Assembly (NCBI GenBank): GCA_949317995.1
Contig: OX439039.1
Coordinates: forward strand, 75,526,002-75,590,001
Reading direction: 5' to 3'
Length of the DNA: 64,000 bases
From: Acholoe squamosa
Lineage: Eukaryota > Annelida > Polychaeta > Phyllodocida > Polynoidae
Shown one piece after another: positions 46,859 through 60,114 of the stretch. A model generated the notes under the pieces. That model was not told the origin of the DNA, ran no database searches, and worked only from the letters and a program-made list of their open reading frames with translations. Position 1 is the stretch's first letter. Each line of letters begins with the position of its first letter. The position numbers and the translations under genes are program-made.

Positions 46859-49800
46859 ATGGATGACAGTAAGCCTGATGAGACATTGCCTGTAGAGCAG
46901 GTACCGGAGGAGAGGGGAGAGCAGGAGATGGAAGGGAATAAGGAGGATGAAAAGGAGGTGCAGAAAGGAGAAGAGGGGATAGGGAAGGAGGAAGAGAATG
47001 AGAAGAAGAAAGAAGTAGGAGAGGAAAAAGAGGAAAGGGTGGAAGAAACAGAGGCAGAAATAGACAAGGCACAGGAAGGACAAGAGGTGGTAGAGAAAGT
47101 TGAGGAAAATGAGGGGTAAAATTTCGTTTGATTTTCTGGGTGCTGAAAGAGAGTGTGTCCCTCCCTTTTCACTGTGCTTTAAGACCAGAAGGCGTTATGA
47201 TAATTGCAGTCAGTATCCAGTGATCTGAGATCTTGATTTGATATATATAATCACATGTCATTTGTTGGGTAAATAACTGCTTGGAATTTCAGCTATCATA
47301 TCCCACATCAGGCATTCTCTCGCTAAGAGTGAACCTTTCCACAGTTCTTGCATAGATACTTTCGGAGGGCAAATTGTTATGTCCATGATTTTGATAATCA
47401 TGATAGTGAAATATCTTCCTGGTAAATTGCAATATTTGTCTTACTATTACCTTTCCAGGATGTCGACAGCTCAAGCCACAAAAGACAGACCCAACAGCAG
47501 TGGGGAGGAAGAGGATGAGCAGAGGGTCCCTGTAGAGGAACCGGAAATCGGTGTCACAACAATCCCAGCAATGTCGGGTACCCCACCTCGTGAACAACGA
47601 GCCAAGAAGGCACAACGCACAAAACGAGCCGCCGTCAGCTCAACACAAAATGCCAACCCCAAATCTACAAAACAAAAGGTGACCTCCAACGACCAATCTG
47701 GAGATATCCCTGATGGATCAGAAGAGGAGGTGGAGGAGGGAGAAGGAGGGGATGAGGTTGCCAAGGTGATACAGGCAGTTGTCAGCACAATGGAGAAAGT
47801 ATTAAGACTTGTATTGTACTGCTTTGGGTTTATTTATCGTCTGTTGGTTGGTATATTTGGGGCAGTGAGACGCGGGCTCGGCGTTGTCTTTGGAGCAGGG
47901 TTGTTTGCTGGTGTCGCATACGTCATTGGGACGTACGTCATGACGCCAGTGTCAGAGTATGACGTCATGGGCTTTGAGGCACGTCTTAAGCACCTGCTTA
48001 GGTACCAGGTCTGGCCAACACTTCCAGTCTTCCTTGGTAAGTGGTATTTTTTCTTACTTTTTCTGTTTTTAATCTCCTCTTTATCATCTAATTATACATG
48101 TGCAAACTATTAAGGAATAATGAAATGCCTCATTTTCTAAATTGCATCATACATTGCCTTACATATTTGAACTCAAACCTGACCATTGAATCCAAATTAC
48201 CTCGCTGTTCCTACCTATTTTGTGAATCAAAACACGTGTCAATATAAGAATGTACACTCTGAGCCCCAGTTGTAAACATGAAGTGCATTGTCGTTTACTG
48301 GGTACGGGACAATCTGCTGTAGAGTCATAAGGTTTGTACTTACATGACTTCTTACTGTTTTCTAAAAATAAAAGCGATGTGCTGTAAATAGCTTGGTGCG
48401 GTATTACAGTGTATTAATAGATAACGAAAGAAAAAAAAAACAGAGAAGCTCCCGTGTCTGTCCAAATTAATATTACGTATAGGGCAATATCTCCAACGAT
48501 CAAAAGGCCCTAACATGTTACTATCTCACCTACAACCTTGCTCTCGACACAGCTGCAGTGACTGGGATGGTACGACGTGACAATGAGGTACATAGGACGT
48601 ATGGACGTGAGTGCTTTGAGCAGGCCCTCATGTCGTTGTTCAACCTGCTCCTGCTGGCCACACACCTGGAGCCCTCCTGTGTACTGTGGGCGGGGGCCTG
48701 TGTCATCACTGCCACTTTGTTCAGGTGAGCACTGGTCATCATCTTTTGGTTGATTCAATTGTGTAAATTCTTGATCTCCTTCCACCAATGCAATGCTGCC
48801 ATAGGGCAATTCAATATAATATCCTAGATTGTTGGCCAATCACCCATTTACTATGCATACACATGTCCTGCCATTCAGGCAGCAGTCTGGAGAGTAGCTC
48901 GCTAGTGCTGTAAGTCATTGTATAATACTGGCATACCACGACTATTTTCATGGTACAGCTGCATTGCCTCATCAAGAGCCTCATTCAAACATCTTTTCAA
49001 AACCACCCCACTAGACCCTGCTATACGGACTTAGCAGGATCATTTATTGGCCAATGAGATAACCCCAACGATTCACTGCGGTCCTCTCGGGGGGCCGACT
49101 GGTACCCATCTGATAGGTCTTATCAGTAGAACTCGCTGGTAACAAGCTCTAGTAAAGGCGGCGCCCATGGGGCGACCTGCTAAGTCAGAATACCCGAGTA
49201 GTCTCACCCCTGGCGAATCTCTGCTATATCTTGAAACTAGACCGACAACATAATAATGAATTGTGTCATACATATTATTTTCTAAACCCTTAGACTGTTT
49301 ATCAACCTAGTTTTGTATAATTATTATATTTATTACTATACTCTTCACTAAACTTCCGGACTGCACCAAGATTGTAAAAGTACTTGCTGATGCAAATCCG
49401 TCGAATATCATGTGAATGAATGTGATTTGTCTTAAATAAAAAAAAAAATTGCCATATCATGACCATAAATGGCCCATAAATGACTTAGTACTTGAAGTAT
49501 CCTTTCGTCATTAAAGGGCTAGATTTATAAACTTATCATTGTAATTGTATCTTTGGACCAGGGGTAGACACTAACACTGGCCCGGTGGCCAATGGCCAGT
49601 AGTCTTGAGTGCTGGCCAGTAATTCTTTCAAAAACAAGCCCCCTACTGGCCCGGATGGCCAGTGGGCTTTCTCCCTTTGACTTTGTGACTAAATGGCAAT
49701 TCAAAACTGTGATATTGTTCTGAGAATTTTCTGTACCTGAGGAACATGAAGAACGTCAACTTTTAGGTGAATATTGCCAGTAACTTGCCCATCATAGAGT

Positions 49801-50267
49801 TTGAAATTCTCAACCGTTTTATTCTAATCTTTTAAAAAGAAATAATACAGGTGGGCCAATAGATTTCCTAAGCTGTTGGCCCGGGCGGCCAATAGCTAAA
49901 ACAGGTTCGTGTCTATACCCCTGCTTTAGACCCAATAATATTCACTTTAAATCTTTTATGGCTTCTGTTCCAATCTATGAGACATCAATCCCCGAGAATG
50001 TCACTTGATTTAGATTTGATATTTCTAATAATCATGTCATATTTCATTATTTTCTCTTCACTCAGCCTGTTGCACTGGTTCTGCCTAGTCTACACCAAAC
50101 GTCGTGGGTCTGTTTTCTCCCTGCCTGGCTACCTTCTCAACTTTGTCGTCATGGCCTACAACCTATACATCATCTTTGGACAGAACCTTGGTTATGTCCC
50201 CATGGCAACCGAACCGGAAGTACGCATGACAACCGGAAGTCAAGGTAACACCGGCTGGTTCTCCTAG
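46859..50267 (+). CDS. Four-segment membrane protein, 400 residues, unknown family
   Basis: Coding exons 46859-47115, 47459-48036, 48559-48724 and 50066-50267 join in phases 2, 1 and 2 with canonical GT-AG ends and no stop. The ATG at 46859 has A at -3 and G at +4. Residues 1-200 are hydrophilic: very acidic with Glu/Lys repeats, then a basic patch (EQRAKKAQRTKRAA) and a second acidic patch (SEEEVEEGEGGDE). Hydrophobic segments lie at about residues 200-220, 227-248, 301-333 (probably one long or two short) and 353-372. The loop between the second and third has charged residues and YGRECFEQ. The short tail is hydrophilic. No signal peptide, so the N-terminus is probably cytosolic. I do not recognise a family, and no enzymatic motif is visible. 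Confidence 0.85.
49559..49923. mobile_element. MITE in last intron of the membrane-protein gene
   Basis: CAGGGGTAGACACTAACA at the left end and TTCGTGTCTATACCCCTG at the right are inverted. Inside, 'ggcccgg(t/c)ggccaat' repeats near both ends. Confidence 0.75.
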
Positions 50268-51315
50268 GCTCAAGCAGGCTTTAAAAAGACCCGTATGTTG
50301 CAGTTATTGCAGATAGGTCCGTCGCATATCACTTTCCCCCTTTTAACTCAGTTCTAGAAGTTTCATGTTGTTGACATTTCATGTCCCAATATAATATGGC
50401 GGCCAAGGTCCATCCCTAATGTGAATTACATTTTTGTAGAGTGCCTTTCAAATTCAAGTGTTTTTCTACCATCAAGAAAATAGAAATTTATCTGCTAAAA
50501 GAAATCAAAATTTAACTCATGTGCTATTCACCTGATTTGATACCTGGCCGTCATGTTGCAGATTTCATGTGAATTTGAAGTTTGCATTTTGATGTTTTAT
50601 TGGCAAAAGTCCTTACAAGGATATCAAGAAATACAGCGGGTCATTTCTGAAGAACATACTAGAGCATCATTCAAATCTTAATTTAAAAACCCAAAAAGCA
50701 ATCGCTCTACTAGGCTAGTCTACTCTCGATACTTCCCCAGAAATGGCTTCCTGAATATTTATAAGAATTAATATGTTTCTGCTTGGTTCTCCAATATGGG
50801 TGCTTATGTATATAGCATTACCGACTGCTTACAGTGTGCCTCTTTTCCTTATTATACTGATTTCCTGGTGCTTATTATTATGGGTGACTTTCCTGGTTTC
50901 CTCTAATTGAAATGTATACCTAGCTGAATATATCTATTGGCCAAAATGTGCAATACATGTATATTATTATGTATAAGGTGTATCGATGTCTTGTGTGTAC
51001 TCTGTTTTTTTCTTTTCTTTTATTTGCTTTAGTATTTTATGGCTATATGTGTTTTATCTTTTATAAATGTTTTGTGTGGTTTTGTAGTTTATATTAGTTA
51101 AAATTTAAAAATCAGTTGTTGCTTGTAGAGCAACAGTGTGTGTATGGTTCAATGTGGTAGAAATGATCTAATGAAAATTTGAAGATAGAGAGAGAAAGGA
51201 GATTGAGTATATGGCAGAAATATGCAAAAAAAAAAAAGAGAAGAGTCTAGTGTGACCTTTTATATGGTACGAGCTCAGGTATTTGCCAGCTTAGCATTAT
51301 GACACGAAGTGAAAA

Positions 51316-51321
51316 AATAAA
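51316..51321 (+). terminator. AATAAA, candidate end of the membrane-protein mRNA
   Basis: First canonical hexamer after the stop at 50267, which would give a 3' UTR of about 1 kb. Confidence 0.35.
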
Positions 51322-54170
51322 GGCAGCCAGCAACATGTGACATAACTTTCAACAAATGTGTCATTGTGTAGAAAATATCCTCTTATCTACCTAAGTTCAT
51401 AATAGTATAGGAAAACAATATTGTCTATAATATCAGCATTATATAAGGTCAAAATCAATGTCATCTTCCATACAACTGCTATGCTTCGTCACTCTTAAGA
51501 AATCAGCCCATCACTTGTGCAAGATTTCTGTTTTTTGCTTTTTGCCTGTTTCAAGTACCATTTGCCCAATTATCCTAAAGAAAAACTGCAATTCTCTCAT
51601 CAAGATATACATGCCAATTATAGGAGAAAGAGATGCAGTTGCCGGTGTCTGCTGCTCATGAATAGTAAAGATCCTGTTGTTTAGTTTGAAAGTTGAATTT
51701 AACCACAAAATGACATGTCAACTAGAAATTGATATCTCAGCTGAGGTAACTAAATTAAATCTCACAAATATCTTCTTCTCTGATATCAAAATTTTATCAT
51801 TGAGAGATCTGATTTTTTTTTTTTTTTTTAAAGATATTTAACCTGAATGAGGTGCACAGATCGACAAGGAAAATAAAACTAACATGAAATCCCATCTAGT
51901 ATCTATTGCACTATGGCTATTGTGTTTACAAAAATGGATAGAGCTTCATGTGCCCTTTGATGAAATTACCCAGTATACAGCAGTGAAATGCAGGAAACGC
52001 ATTGTAATTACTTGCCCTTCTTGGGTAGAATAATGCATCTTGAAATAGTGCACAGAAATGTTGTTTTTACAGTGTTTATACCTTGGCCTATCATGATGCC
52101 AAAATAGTATTGGCACCACAGCGGAGATACCAATGCTAAAATGATTTTAATAACTTTTACAAAATTTAATATTTCCCAATTAGTAGCATTTACAAACAGT
52201 CTTTGAGCAACAGACCCCCAGCAGCAGGTGTAATTTTGTGTAATTCAGGTGGCGCCATCTCGTACTGGAACCATGTCACCATGTGCCACCTGGTGGAACA
52301 GATGTTCTGCAAGCCTTGATGGAACTACATAACAACTACAGCATGATGGGGATAACTACAGGGACAAGGATATAATCATTAACAACATTGATCTGATATC
52401 TATCTAATTACAGTTAACCTTCATAAAGTATTATCAAAGGATGATTTTTTTTAATTCAAATATCATGGAAATGTTCCAATATGACAATTGTCAGTAGTGC
52501 AATAATGTTGTACCATTATGTGTCATTTGAGTGATCTGAGAATTAAATGGCACATGTACACTACATGCACATAATCTATATCAAGGTAACGGATTGCCCC
52601 ATGGGCATAGCCATTGCTGAAGCTGGTTACTGGTGGTTATCACTGATAACAGTTATTAGGTGGGTACCACCTTCACCTGAGAGGGCCGCAGTGAATAGTT
52701 GGAATTATTTCATTGGCAGATGATTAATTCTGCCAATGCTCTGCATGTCCCCCATGGGAAATTAAGAAGAATTTATATCAGATATGAAACAATTCATATG
52801 CTGTTTGACTCAAACACATTTTCAACTTATCCATCCATCCAATTGACAGAACTGATCAAATTCAAGACATTGTAATCACATTGTTCCAGATATTTTGAAA
52901 TGCTGTACCTTCCTATCGTTATGGTGCCTGTAGGGCATCAATCATGAATTCATTTATTATCATAACATATTGCACATGTACAAAAATGAATACACATGTT
53001 TTCCTGTGCCATATCCACTATTGTTATCTGGTTAGTTGCTATTGCTTTATTTGTATTTCCATTACTCTCGGTTGATATATCCCACTGCCCAATGATCTCC
53101 TCAAATAGATTAACATGTTATTGCTTCTTGTGAAGATTATAGATTTACGATTATATATGGATGTAGAATGATTTGATAGCTAATCCTTGAAGGGTGACAG
53201 GAACAGTTGCTGCTTTAGGCAATGAATATTTGAGTTTGAAAATATCTAATGAGTTTCACCACATATCATACAGTGTCAGTAATATCGTGTTAAGTTCCTG
53301 AATGGGTTGATAAACTAATCCATAATAAAACGTTAAAGTGATCTTGTTACAAAAGCAGTGAGAATTTCAGGAAAAAAAAGAGAATATCATTCATTGTCAG
53401 AAATTAGGACATTAGTATTATAGTAGTTGTATGGTTTGGTCTGAAAGATAACAAATTAAAAGGCAGCTGTGTGTAAAAAGCTAATTGGTGAAATACTATA
53501 TTGTTATGGTTTGGAATGCCTGATAGTTTTACAGTCCTAATTGCTTTTCAAAGTTTGTTTTGGTGCATCTAGCCGTGCATTTGGTATACATATTTTATAC
53601 ATACTTATCATTGTTTTCATGAATAAAGTATATACACACACACAAAACGCCTTATTGCTAATATCATACATCTCTTGGCAATTTCAGACATTATAATCGA
53701 ATAATGTTGCAAAAGCACGGAGGGTGACTTAAAAAAATGCTTGGATAGATATTGTACAATTCATAGTTGGAGCGCCAGTTGCGGATCAGGGAGAAAGTGT
53801 GTGGATAAGCTAATTTCCTGGTTAACTCCACATCATTTTATAGTTTCAGCCTAAAATGATATGGAGGATGCACCAACGTGGTCATGGCGAGATACCAGGT
53901 ATTCATTCCGCCGCCACTGTTATAAAGATATGCTATCTTTTGATGAATAGAAAGATAAGTGAACGGATGAATAAACCACAATATGATATAAAAGTTACCT
54001 AGCCTAACTGAGGATGGCGAGGGGAGGGGACGGCTAAACCCTGTCAATGGGCACAGGTGAGATTTTGGGATGCAGTCAAAATGGGGTGTGGGCGGGGGTG
54101 TGGGAGATGGGAGTATCGTTCTGGGAGGACACCGGGATTATCACCAGGCGCCATTCCCAGAAAACAATTA
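51322..54170. other. Long gene-free stretch
   Basis: AT-rich, no splice-supported coding frame on either strand, few repeats. Short open frames (51458, 53838) have no domain-like features. Worth noting only for its lack of content. Confidence 0.6.
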
Positions 54171-54410
54171 AGGGAGTGGTCATTATTTATCAACGGGGGG
54201 GGGGGGGTTTGAGGGGGGGCGTATAATTTTCAGACCCTCCCAAGGGAGGGCTAAAAAAAATTGGGAGGGCTAAAAAATTTACCCTCTTTTTAGCAAAAAA
54301 GCCAGCGCGCTACTATATATAGACGCTGCCCAAGGGGCACGTAAAAAGTTTTCGCGTGTCCGCGCGCAAACCCACCACCCCCCTGTTGATAAATAATGAC
54401 CACTCCCTAA
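54171..54410. mobile_element. 240-bp MITE with 24-bp perfect ends
   Basis: AGGGAGTGGTCATTATTTAT and four further bases are matched as exact reverse complement at 54385-54408. Inside are poly-G and poly-C blocks next to the ends, a 'gggagggctaaaaaa' direct pair, and 'gcgcgcaaa'. Flanks 'caatta' and 'aaattg' are inverted rather than duplicated. Confidence 0.85.
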
Positions 54411-55650
54411 ATTGCAGCGTGTTTGAATAGCGGTCGGAGAGGAGGCTGGGCTGGAGGTGGGGTTAGTTGCTGTAGGACGGGTTGCAGTTAGTTGGTTTAA
54501 TCACTCTGTGTATTGATAAGAGTAGTGTTTAGACAAGTTCCAGTGGCGACAGTGTCAGTTCTCAGTGGTAAGGGTTGGGTTGGGAGTGAGGAGTGGCGCT
54601 ACCTGGCGTCATCATTGCGATAACAGGGACTGCTGAACAATAGACGGTCTCGGTAAATGTAGGCCGACAGGTGCGACTCGCCTAAAAGGATTAACTTGGT
54701 GGGTGGGAGGCGGGGGGGGGGGTTAAGATAAGAAATGGGGTAGCAGTCACGGGCTGGTCAGAGATTAATTTATTATGATCTGCTAACGCCATATTGTTTT
54801 ATATATTTGGGTTTCTGGCCCACCAACGTGGAAAAGTCCAAAACCGAAATAAAAATCAAATTTGAAAAATCTTGTTTTTTTTTTTTTTTAATTTCCTCCT
54901 ACATATTCAAGCAAATCTATGACGCTTGTTAGAGGAAAAGTAGGTGTATTCGGTATCATACTAAAGATTATCATGTCAGGAATGCAGTCAAAGTGGCAAA
55001 ATCTGTGTTAAAAGACTTATTTGGATCGTGGAAGAGGGCAAATAAAAGTTGAATTACCTACCTCTGAGAGTGAAACAACAAAAACCAACTCATATAATGG
55101 TGATACATGTATCATTAAGCTGCACACAACCTCTTACAACTAGTACATACACTACAAATATCTGGAATGCTGTGATGGTCACTTTTATTTCATCTTTTCT
55201 TCTTAATTATTCCATCCCCTTGAAGTTTTTACGTCTGATACCCGTAACCCAAACAAATAAAAATATGTGGCCCAATGGATTTAGGATCGAGATGTGTATC
55301 AATTTTAAAGAAAAAAAAATATGAAGAAAGTAGGCACTTTAGTATGCTAAGTAAGGTATGCTGCACCATTCTCGACAAAAGGGAAAAACAAGGGGCAATA
55401 ATGAAGAGATGAGATCGTTTCAGTAGAGATGATACAGTCTCTGGACGTTCTGAGGCGAAAGGTTCTACAGACGTGACATCTGGCGGAATTTGTTGACAAC
55501 AATTAATAAAGTTAGGCCTTCAATTGCCATGTTAAAGAGTACTACACTGCGATCCCAGTTACCCAGTTTTACAGTGGATTAGCTATTATTCGAGCCTACA
55601 GGGGGAGTTGCTGTTAATATAAATCTAACGACCCTACACTAGATTGCCCT
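54411..55650. other. No gene seen
   Basis: G-rich patches at 54440-54725 and a poly-T at 54873. A long frame at 55049-55324 has no recognisable features. Confidence 0.5.
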
Positions 55651-55654
55651 GCTA

Positions 55655-57015
55655 GCCATTTCTCAAATGCTACGATCCTACCCCTCTCCCTCCGATTTCA
55701 ACGACCCCTACGATCAAGTCCAATCGTAGTGATTGACCCTGGGTAATTATATATTACCTACGATTGCCTATTCAGGTGCATGCTTTTCCCCTCTATATCT
55801 GCACCACTCGTAGTGATTGACCCAGTGTAACCTAGAATTCCCTTCCGATCCAGGCCAGGTTGGTACAATTTGAGAGGGGCTGAAACTTAGCGTCTGAGAA
55901 ATGACCTCCTGTACCTGCTAGCCATTTCTCAAATGCTACGATCCTACCCCTCTCCCTCCAATTTCAACCACCCCTAGGATCCAGTCCAATCGTAGTGATT
56001 GACTCTGGGTGATTATGTATTACCTACGATTGCCTATTAAAAAGCATGCCCTTTACCTCTATATCTGCACCAGTCATAGTGATTGACCTTGTAAAATCAA
56101 GAATTCCCTTCCAATTCAGGCCAGGTCAGTACGATTTGGGGGTGCTCAAAACTTAGCTTCTGAGAAATGACTTCCAGGAAGTCATTTCTCAGATGCTAAG
56201 TTTTGGGCTCTATCAAATCGTACCACACTGGAGGGCATTTCAAAACCGTAGCTATAGATATCATTTTAAAATGCCCTGCAGACCTGGATCGGAAGGGTAT
56301 TCCTGCTAGCCATTTCTCAAACACTATGATCCCACCCCTCTCTCTCCGATTATAACCACCCCTACGATCCAGTCCAATCGTAGTGATTGACACTGGGTGA
56401 TCATGTATTACCTACGATTTCCTATTCAAATGCATGGCTTTTCCTTCTGTATCTGCTGTAATCATAGTTATTGACCCTGTACAATGAAGAATTCCCTTCC
56501 GATCCTGGCCAGGAAGCCATTTCTCAGACGCTAAGTTTTGGGCATCCTCAAATCGTAATGACATGACCTGGATCGGAAGGCAATTCTTGGTTACACTGGG
56601 TCAATCACTTCAAGTGGTGCACATATAGAGGGAAAGAGTATGCATCTGAATAGCCAATCGTAGCTAATATATGGTCACCAATCCCCCTTACTACGATCTG
56701 ACTGGATCGTAGAGGGTGGGCAGTACGTAGTGGGGAGGCCCACATCGTAGCGTTTGAGAAATGCCTAGCTGGTCAGTACGATTTCAGGGTGCCCAAAAAT
56801 TAGTGTCTGAGAAATGACTTCCTGAGTACACACGGTCAATCACTAAGAATGAGGCAGATAAAGAGGAAAATGCATGCATTTGGATTGGCAATCGTAGGTA
56901 ATACAGGGTCACCCACTGCCCTTCACTACGATTGGACTGGATCGTAGGGGGTGTTCAATACGTAGTGGCTACTCTCGACTCGTAGGGTAGTGTTTGAGAA
57001 ATACCTAGCTGGTAC
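55655..57015. mobile_element. Cluster of five or six foldback MITE copies in both orientations
   Basis: Copies start near 55655, 55917, 56309 (forward) and 56512, 56771 (reverse), with a short fragment between 56175 and 56300. Each has the ends 'ccatttctcaaatgctacga' and 'gcgtctgagaaatgac', a 'ctacgatccagtcc' block and 'cctacgattgcctatt'. The copies abut one another almost exactly at their ends. Confidence 0.85.
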
Positions 57016-58650
57016 ACGGCAATCTAGTACTGCCTATTTACAATCCGGGCTGAGAGTGTAGCGATATCGTGTGTGGGAAAGCAAGGAACTAATAATATCC
57101 ATGTAGCAATCAGAAACAATGTGGAAGTGATTCATTTGTTTAAAGCTTACAATTGTTTGATACGAATATTCTTGGGATCAGAAGTGAAGTCAAACGGACC
57201 AGTGCATCATAATCAGGTTTATCTTCAAACTGATAAGAGTCCTCCAGAGGGTTATATTAGATAGGAATTGTACTAGAAAAAATAATTTTAAAAGTGGAGG
57301 ATCAAAATTCAAATTTCTTGTGGGGGGATTTCGAAGGCAGAATCAAGATTAGACTTGCTCAAGTCTGTATATAGGAGAATTGAATTGAAAAAGTGAGAAA
57401 ATGTAAGTATGTACGCACGGGGGGGGGGGTAGGCTAAATGCGTACATAGTGCAACAGGTGGGGATGGGGGGTCAAATTCTGGGCAAAAAGTGCGTATGTA
57501 ATTAATGGATGGTCCCAGAGGGATGGGTGGTGCATAATAGTATTGGGAGGAGAGCTCAGGGACTGCCACCAGTCTAAACCAAGCTATTCCACCTATTTTC
57601 CATGAAAAATAGGATCTACAAGTGTATCCCGGAAGGAAATTGTTGGTGAGGGGAAACACAGTCTCACAGAGCTCAGGCTGAAAAAAAAAATATTGTGTTT
57701 CCAGGAACATGGATCAAAGACCTAGGATCGGTAGGTTGGGTTTTTTTGGATTGTGTACAAAAATGTCCAGGGGACCACCTCCTATATGTTCTATATCAAC
57801 TATGTGCGAACATGCCTCTGGGTTTGGTACCCTAAGCAACGGGCCCGGCAAGGGTCCCAACACATCAACTTTGGGACCCTTTGAGGGGGATGTAAAAATC
57901 CACCCCCAAATAAAGGGGGAAATCCGAAAAATACCCCCTATCCCCAAGACCGGACCGAAAATTGACCCCAATAAAGAGCACCCATGAGAAAAGTACACTA
58001 TGATGTCACTGGAAATGGTAGTTTTTGGCCTGAAAAGTACCCGCTTTCCTTCAAAATAGCTTAAAAAGCACCTCCATTCAGGGGCCCTCGAGGGCCCCTT
58101 TTCCTCAAAATTGTGTTCACACATGGTATCCAAATCTGCGGGAGAAAGATATAGTTAGCTAAGCCAGATTCTTTGGTTTTACTGTATAAAAGCATATACA
58201 TGTATAAGAAATGTGGGGGGGAACTGTTTCATGCGTGCTTATTTGAGCTATTGGCTCGAGACCCATAGAAATGGATGAAAATTATGAATAATACGGAATA
58301 TTTCATAATTCTCAAAATTAAAAATCAAGGTGCAGGGTCGGCCGTGTTTTGCTAGGGTCGGTTGGCTGACTGGAAACAAACCTTTTTTCAGGATTCATAA
58401 AGTTTTCAGTTCGCCCATGTAAAAATCCACGACACCTCCCTCATTTAATACAATATCAGGCTATTTATGACCACCAAGACACTTGACATGTCATTGATAA
58501 GTACATATATCCAGCTGTCTCTAAAGCTTTGATGAATCTACATTCAATATCACTGATATAATTGATAGATGAAAAAATAAACTGGTTGAAAAAAAGAATA
58601 ACAGGGCACCTCCCCCCTCCCCTCAGTTTTGGCTACCAGTCTAGCTACAG
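57016..58650. other. Repeat-like, no gene supported
   Basis: Poly-G at 57420. Between 57710 and 58135 long frames on both strands cover a sequence with 'ggggggaaatcc', 'aaaatccacccccaaat' and GGGCCC/CTCGAGGGCC-type palindromes. It looks like an old repeat, not a gene. Confidence 0.45.
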
Positions 58651-58689
58651 GAACTGCTGCATCGGGGCTCCGACATCACTGAACCGTGA

Positions 58690-59665
58690 CGAATGCGTCG
58701 CTCGCAACGGCCTGTGGTAGGAGGACTTCTCCAGTGGGTTCAGAGGGCATAGGTGATGCCCTTCCAGGCGCCATAGTCTAAAGCGGATCACACCTACTGG
58801 GCCCTGACGGCTGGGAAGGATATATGCGCCGAGCGGCGACCAGGTGTATGCTGTGTAGTGGAGGTATACGGGACTAGCGCATTGCTAGTGATAAGAAAAT
58901 CAGCCAGGTGGCTCAAATAGTCGGGGGCTAAACCCTACAATTAGCCTCTTTGTATAGTTTACTTTGATGGTCTCTCCGTCATTTACTATATATAGCTATT
59001 CTGTAAAATTTGTATGCATTGATAGCAAATGCTTTCAACTTTAACTAGATAGGATTTCTTCATATTTGATTCATTAAATAGAAGAGAAATATAACTTTTA
59101 GATTTCAAAATGAGACCACCTGTCACCAGATTGAGTACACCCAGGCCATTGTCTCCCTATCCAGCTAATCCACTCCACTCACACCTGAAACAATGGGGAG
59201 GTACTTATGGTGATTAAGATAAAGAGCAGGGTGCAGCTTATCTCCCATATCAGTCTTATCAATGGCCATTGTTTTGTGGTGGGTGAGAGTGAAGATAAGT
59301 GACTACCCAGAATTCTTTGACAAAATTCAAGATGGCGTCGGGGGCTAAGAATAAAGATGGCGACCTCCAAACAGGGATAGCCATGTGCCCTATAGAGGGT
59401 AGATTGAAGAAGAGTCGCTCGCAGTGGGTAGCTGTTGTGGTAGGAGGGCTTCTCCAGTTGGTTCAATGGCGGTAGGACATCCAAGTGTGGCGGCGCTTTC
59501 AGGCGCCAAGATCTAATCCGATCACACCTACTGGAACATGAATAATTGTGTGTATGGGCGGCAGGCGCCTAGGTGTGTGTGTCGCCAGGTGTTGTGGTAG
59601 GAGGGCTTCTCCAGCTCTAAGCTCATCACACCCTCTGGAGCATGGCGGCGACCAGGTGTGGGTAG
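58690..59665. repeat. Three dispersed copies of a GTGGTAGGAGGGCTTCTCCAG repeat
   Basis: The core at 58714, 59438 and 59593 is followed, 50-80 bp on, by 'ggcgcca(t/a)(a/g)' and 'gatcacacctactgg', and preceded by 'cgctcgca' in two copies. Units are about 110-130 bp. They precede the homeobox-like gene in the same order. Nature unknown; not a recognisable tRNA or snRNA. Confidence 0.65.
59328..59364 (+). promoter_or_regulatory. Pair of YY1-type sites (CAAGATGGCG, AAAGATGGCG)
   Basis: Two matches to the YY1 core AAGATGGCG, 26 bp apart in the same orientation, about 0.75 kb before the ATG at 60115. Such sites are common just after transcription starts of animal genes, so they may mark the promoter or first exon of the downstream gene. 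Confidence 0.45.
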
Positions 59666-60114
59666 AGGCGGGGGGGGACGTTGTAGATGGAAGATGTCGG
59701 CGCCTATAGACACCGACATGGGTGACTGGTGTGTTGGTGCAAGAGGCGGCGCGGCGGGCGCTAAAGATAAGACTAGAGGGTAGTGCGGCGCTCTTATCGG
59801 CTAGTAGGCATAGGCTGGAGATGTTGAGGGTGGGCAGGGGGGTAGGAGTACAGGTGAAAGGATTAGCGCGGCAGTGCCCACACAGATGGGCCTCCAGGAG
59901 CTGCATAAAAACAAGGGAAAAAAAACAAAAGTCATCACACCTTCTCCAGCTCTCAACAAGACGACACCCACACCACAACTATTAACAGATTCACCCAGCA
60001 GCCGTGTAATTCTTGTTCTACTCGACCTTCACCAGCGACGATCTGCAGGACATCATCCTCCAGCTCGACATTTCTGTTCCAGCGGCATCTCTCCAGTAGC
60101 TTCTACTCTTCAGC

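Noticed and set aside
46805-47172. Minus-strand Leu/Phe/Ser-rich frames opposite the acidic exon
   Set aside because: Antisense of GAG/AAG-rich coding sequence.
49080-49260. GC-rich block that might be a tRNA-derived SINE
   Set aside because: No convincing A and B boxes and no cloverleaf found by eye.
57709-58133. Opposing frames of 92 and 139 residues that look moderately protein-like
   Set aside because: No splice signals, odd Gly/Pro/Ile composition on both strands, palindromic GGGCCC words; more likely an old repeat.
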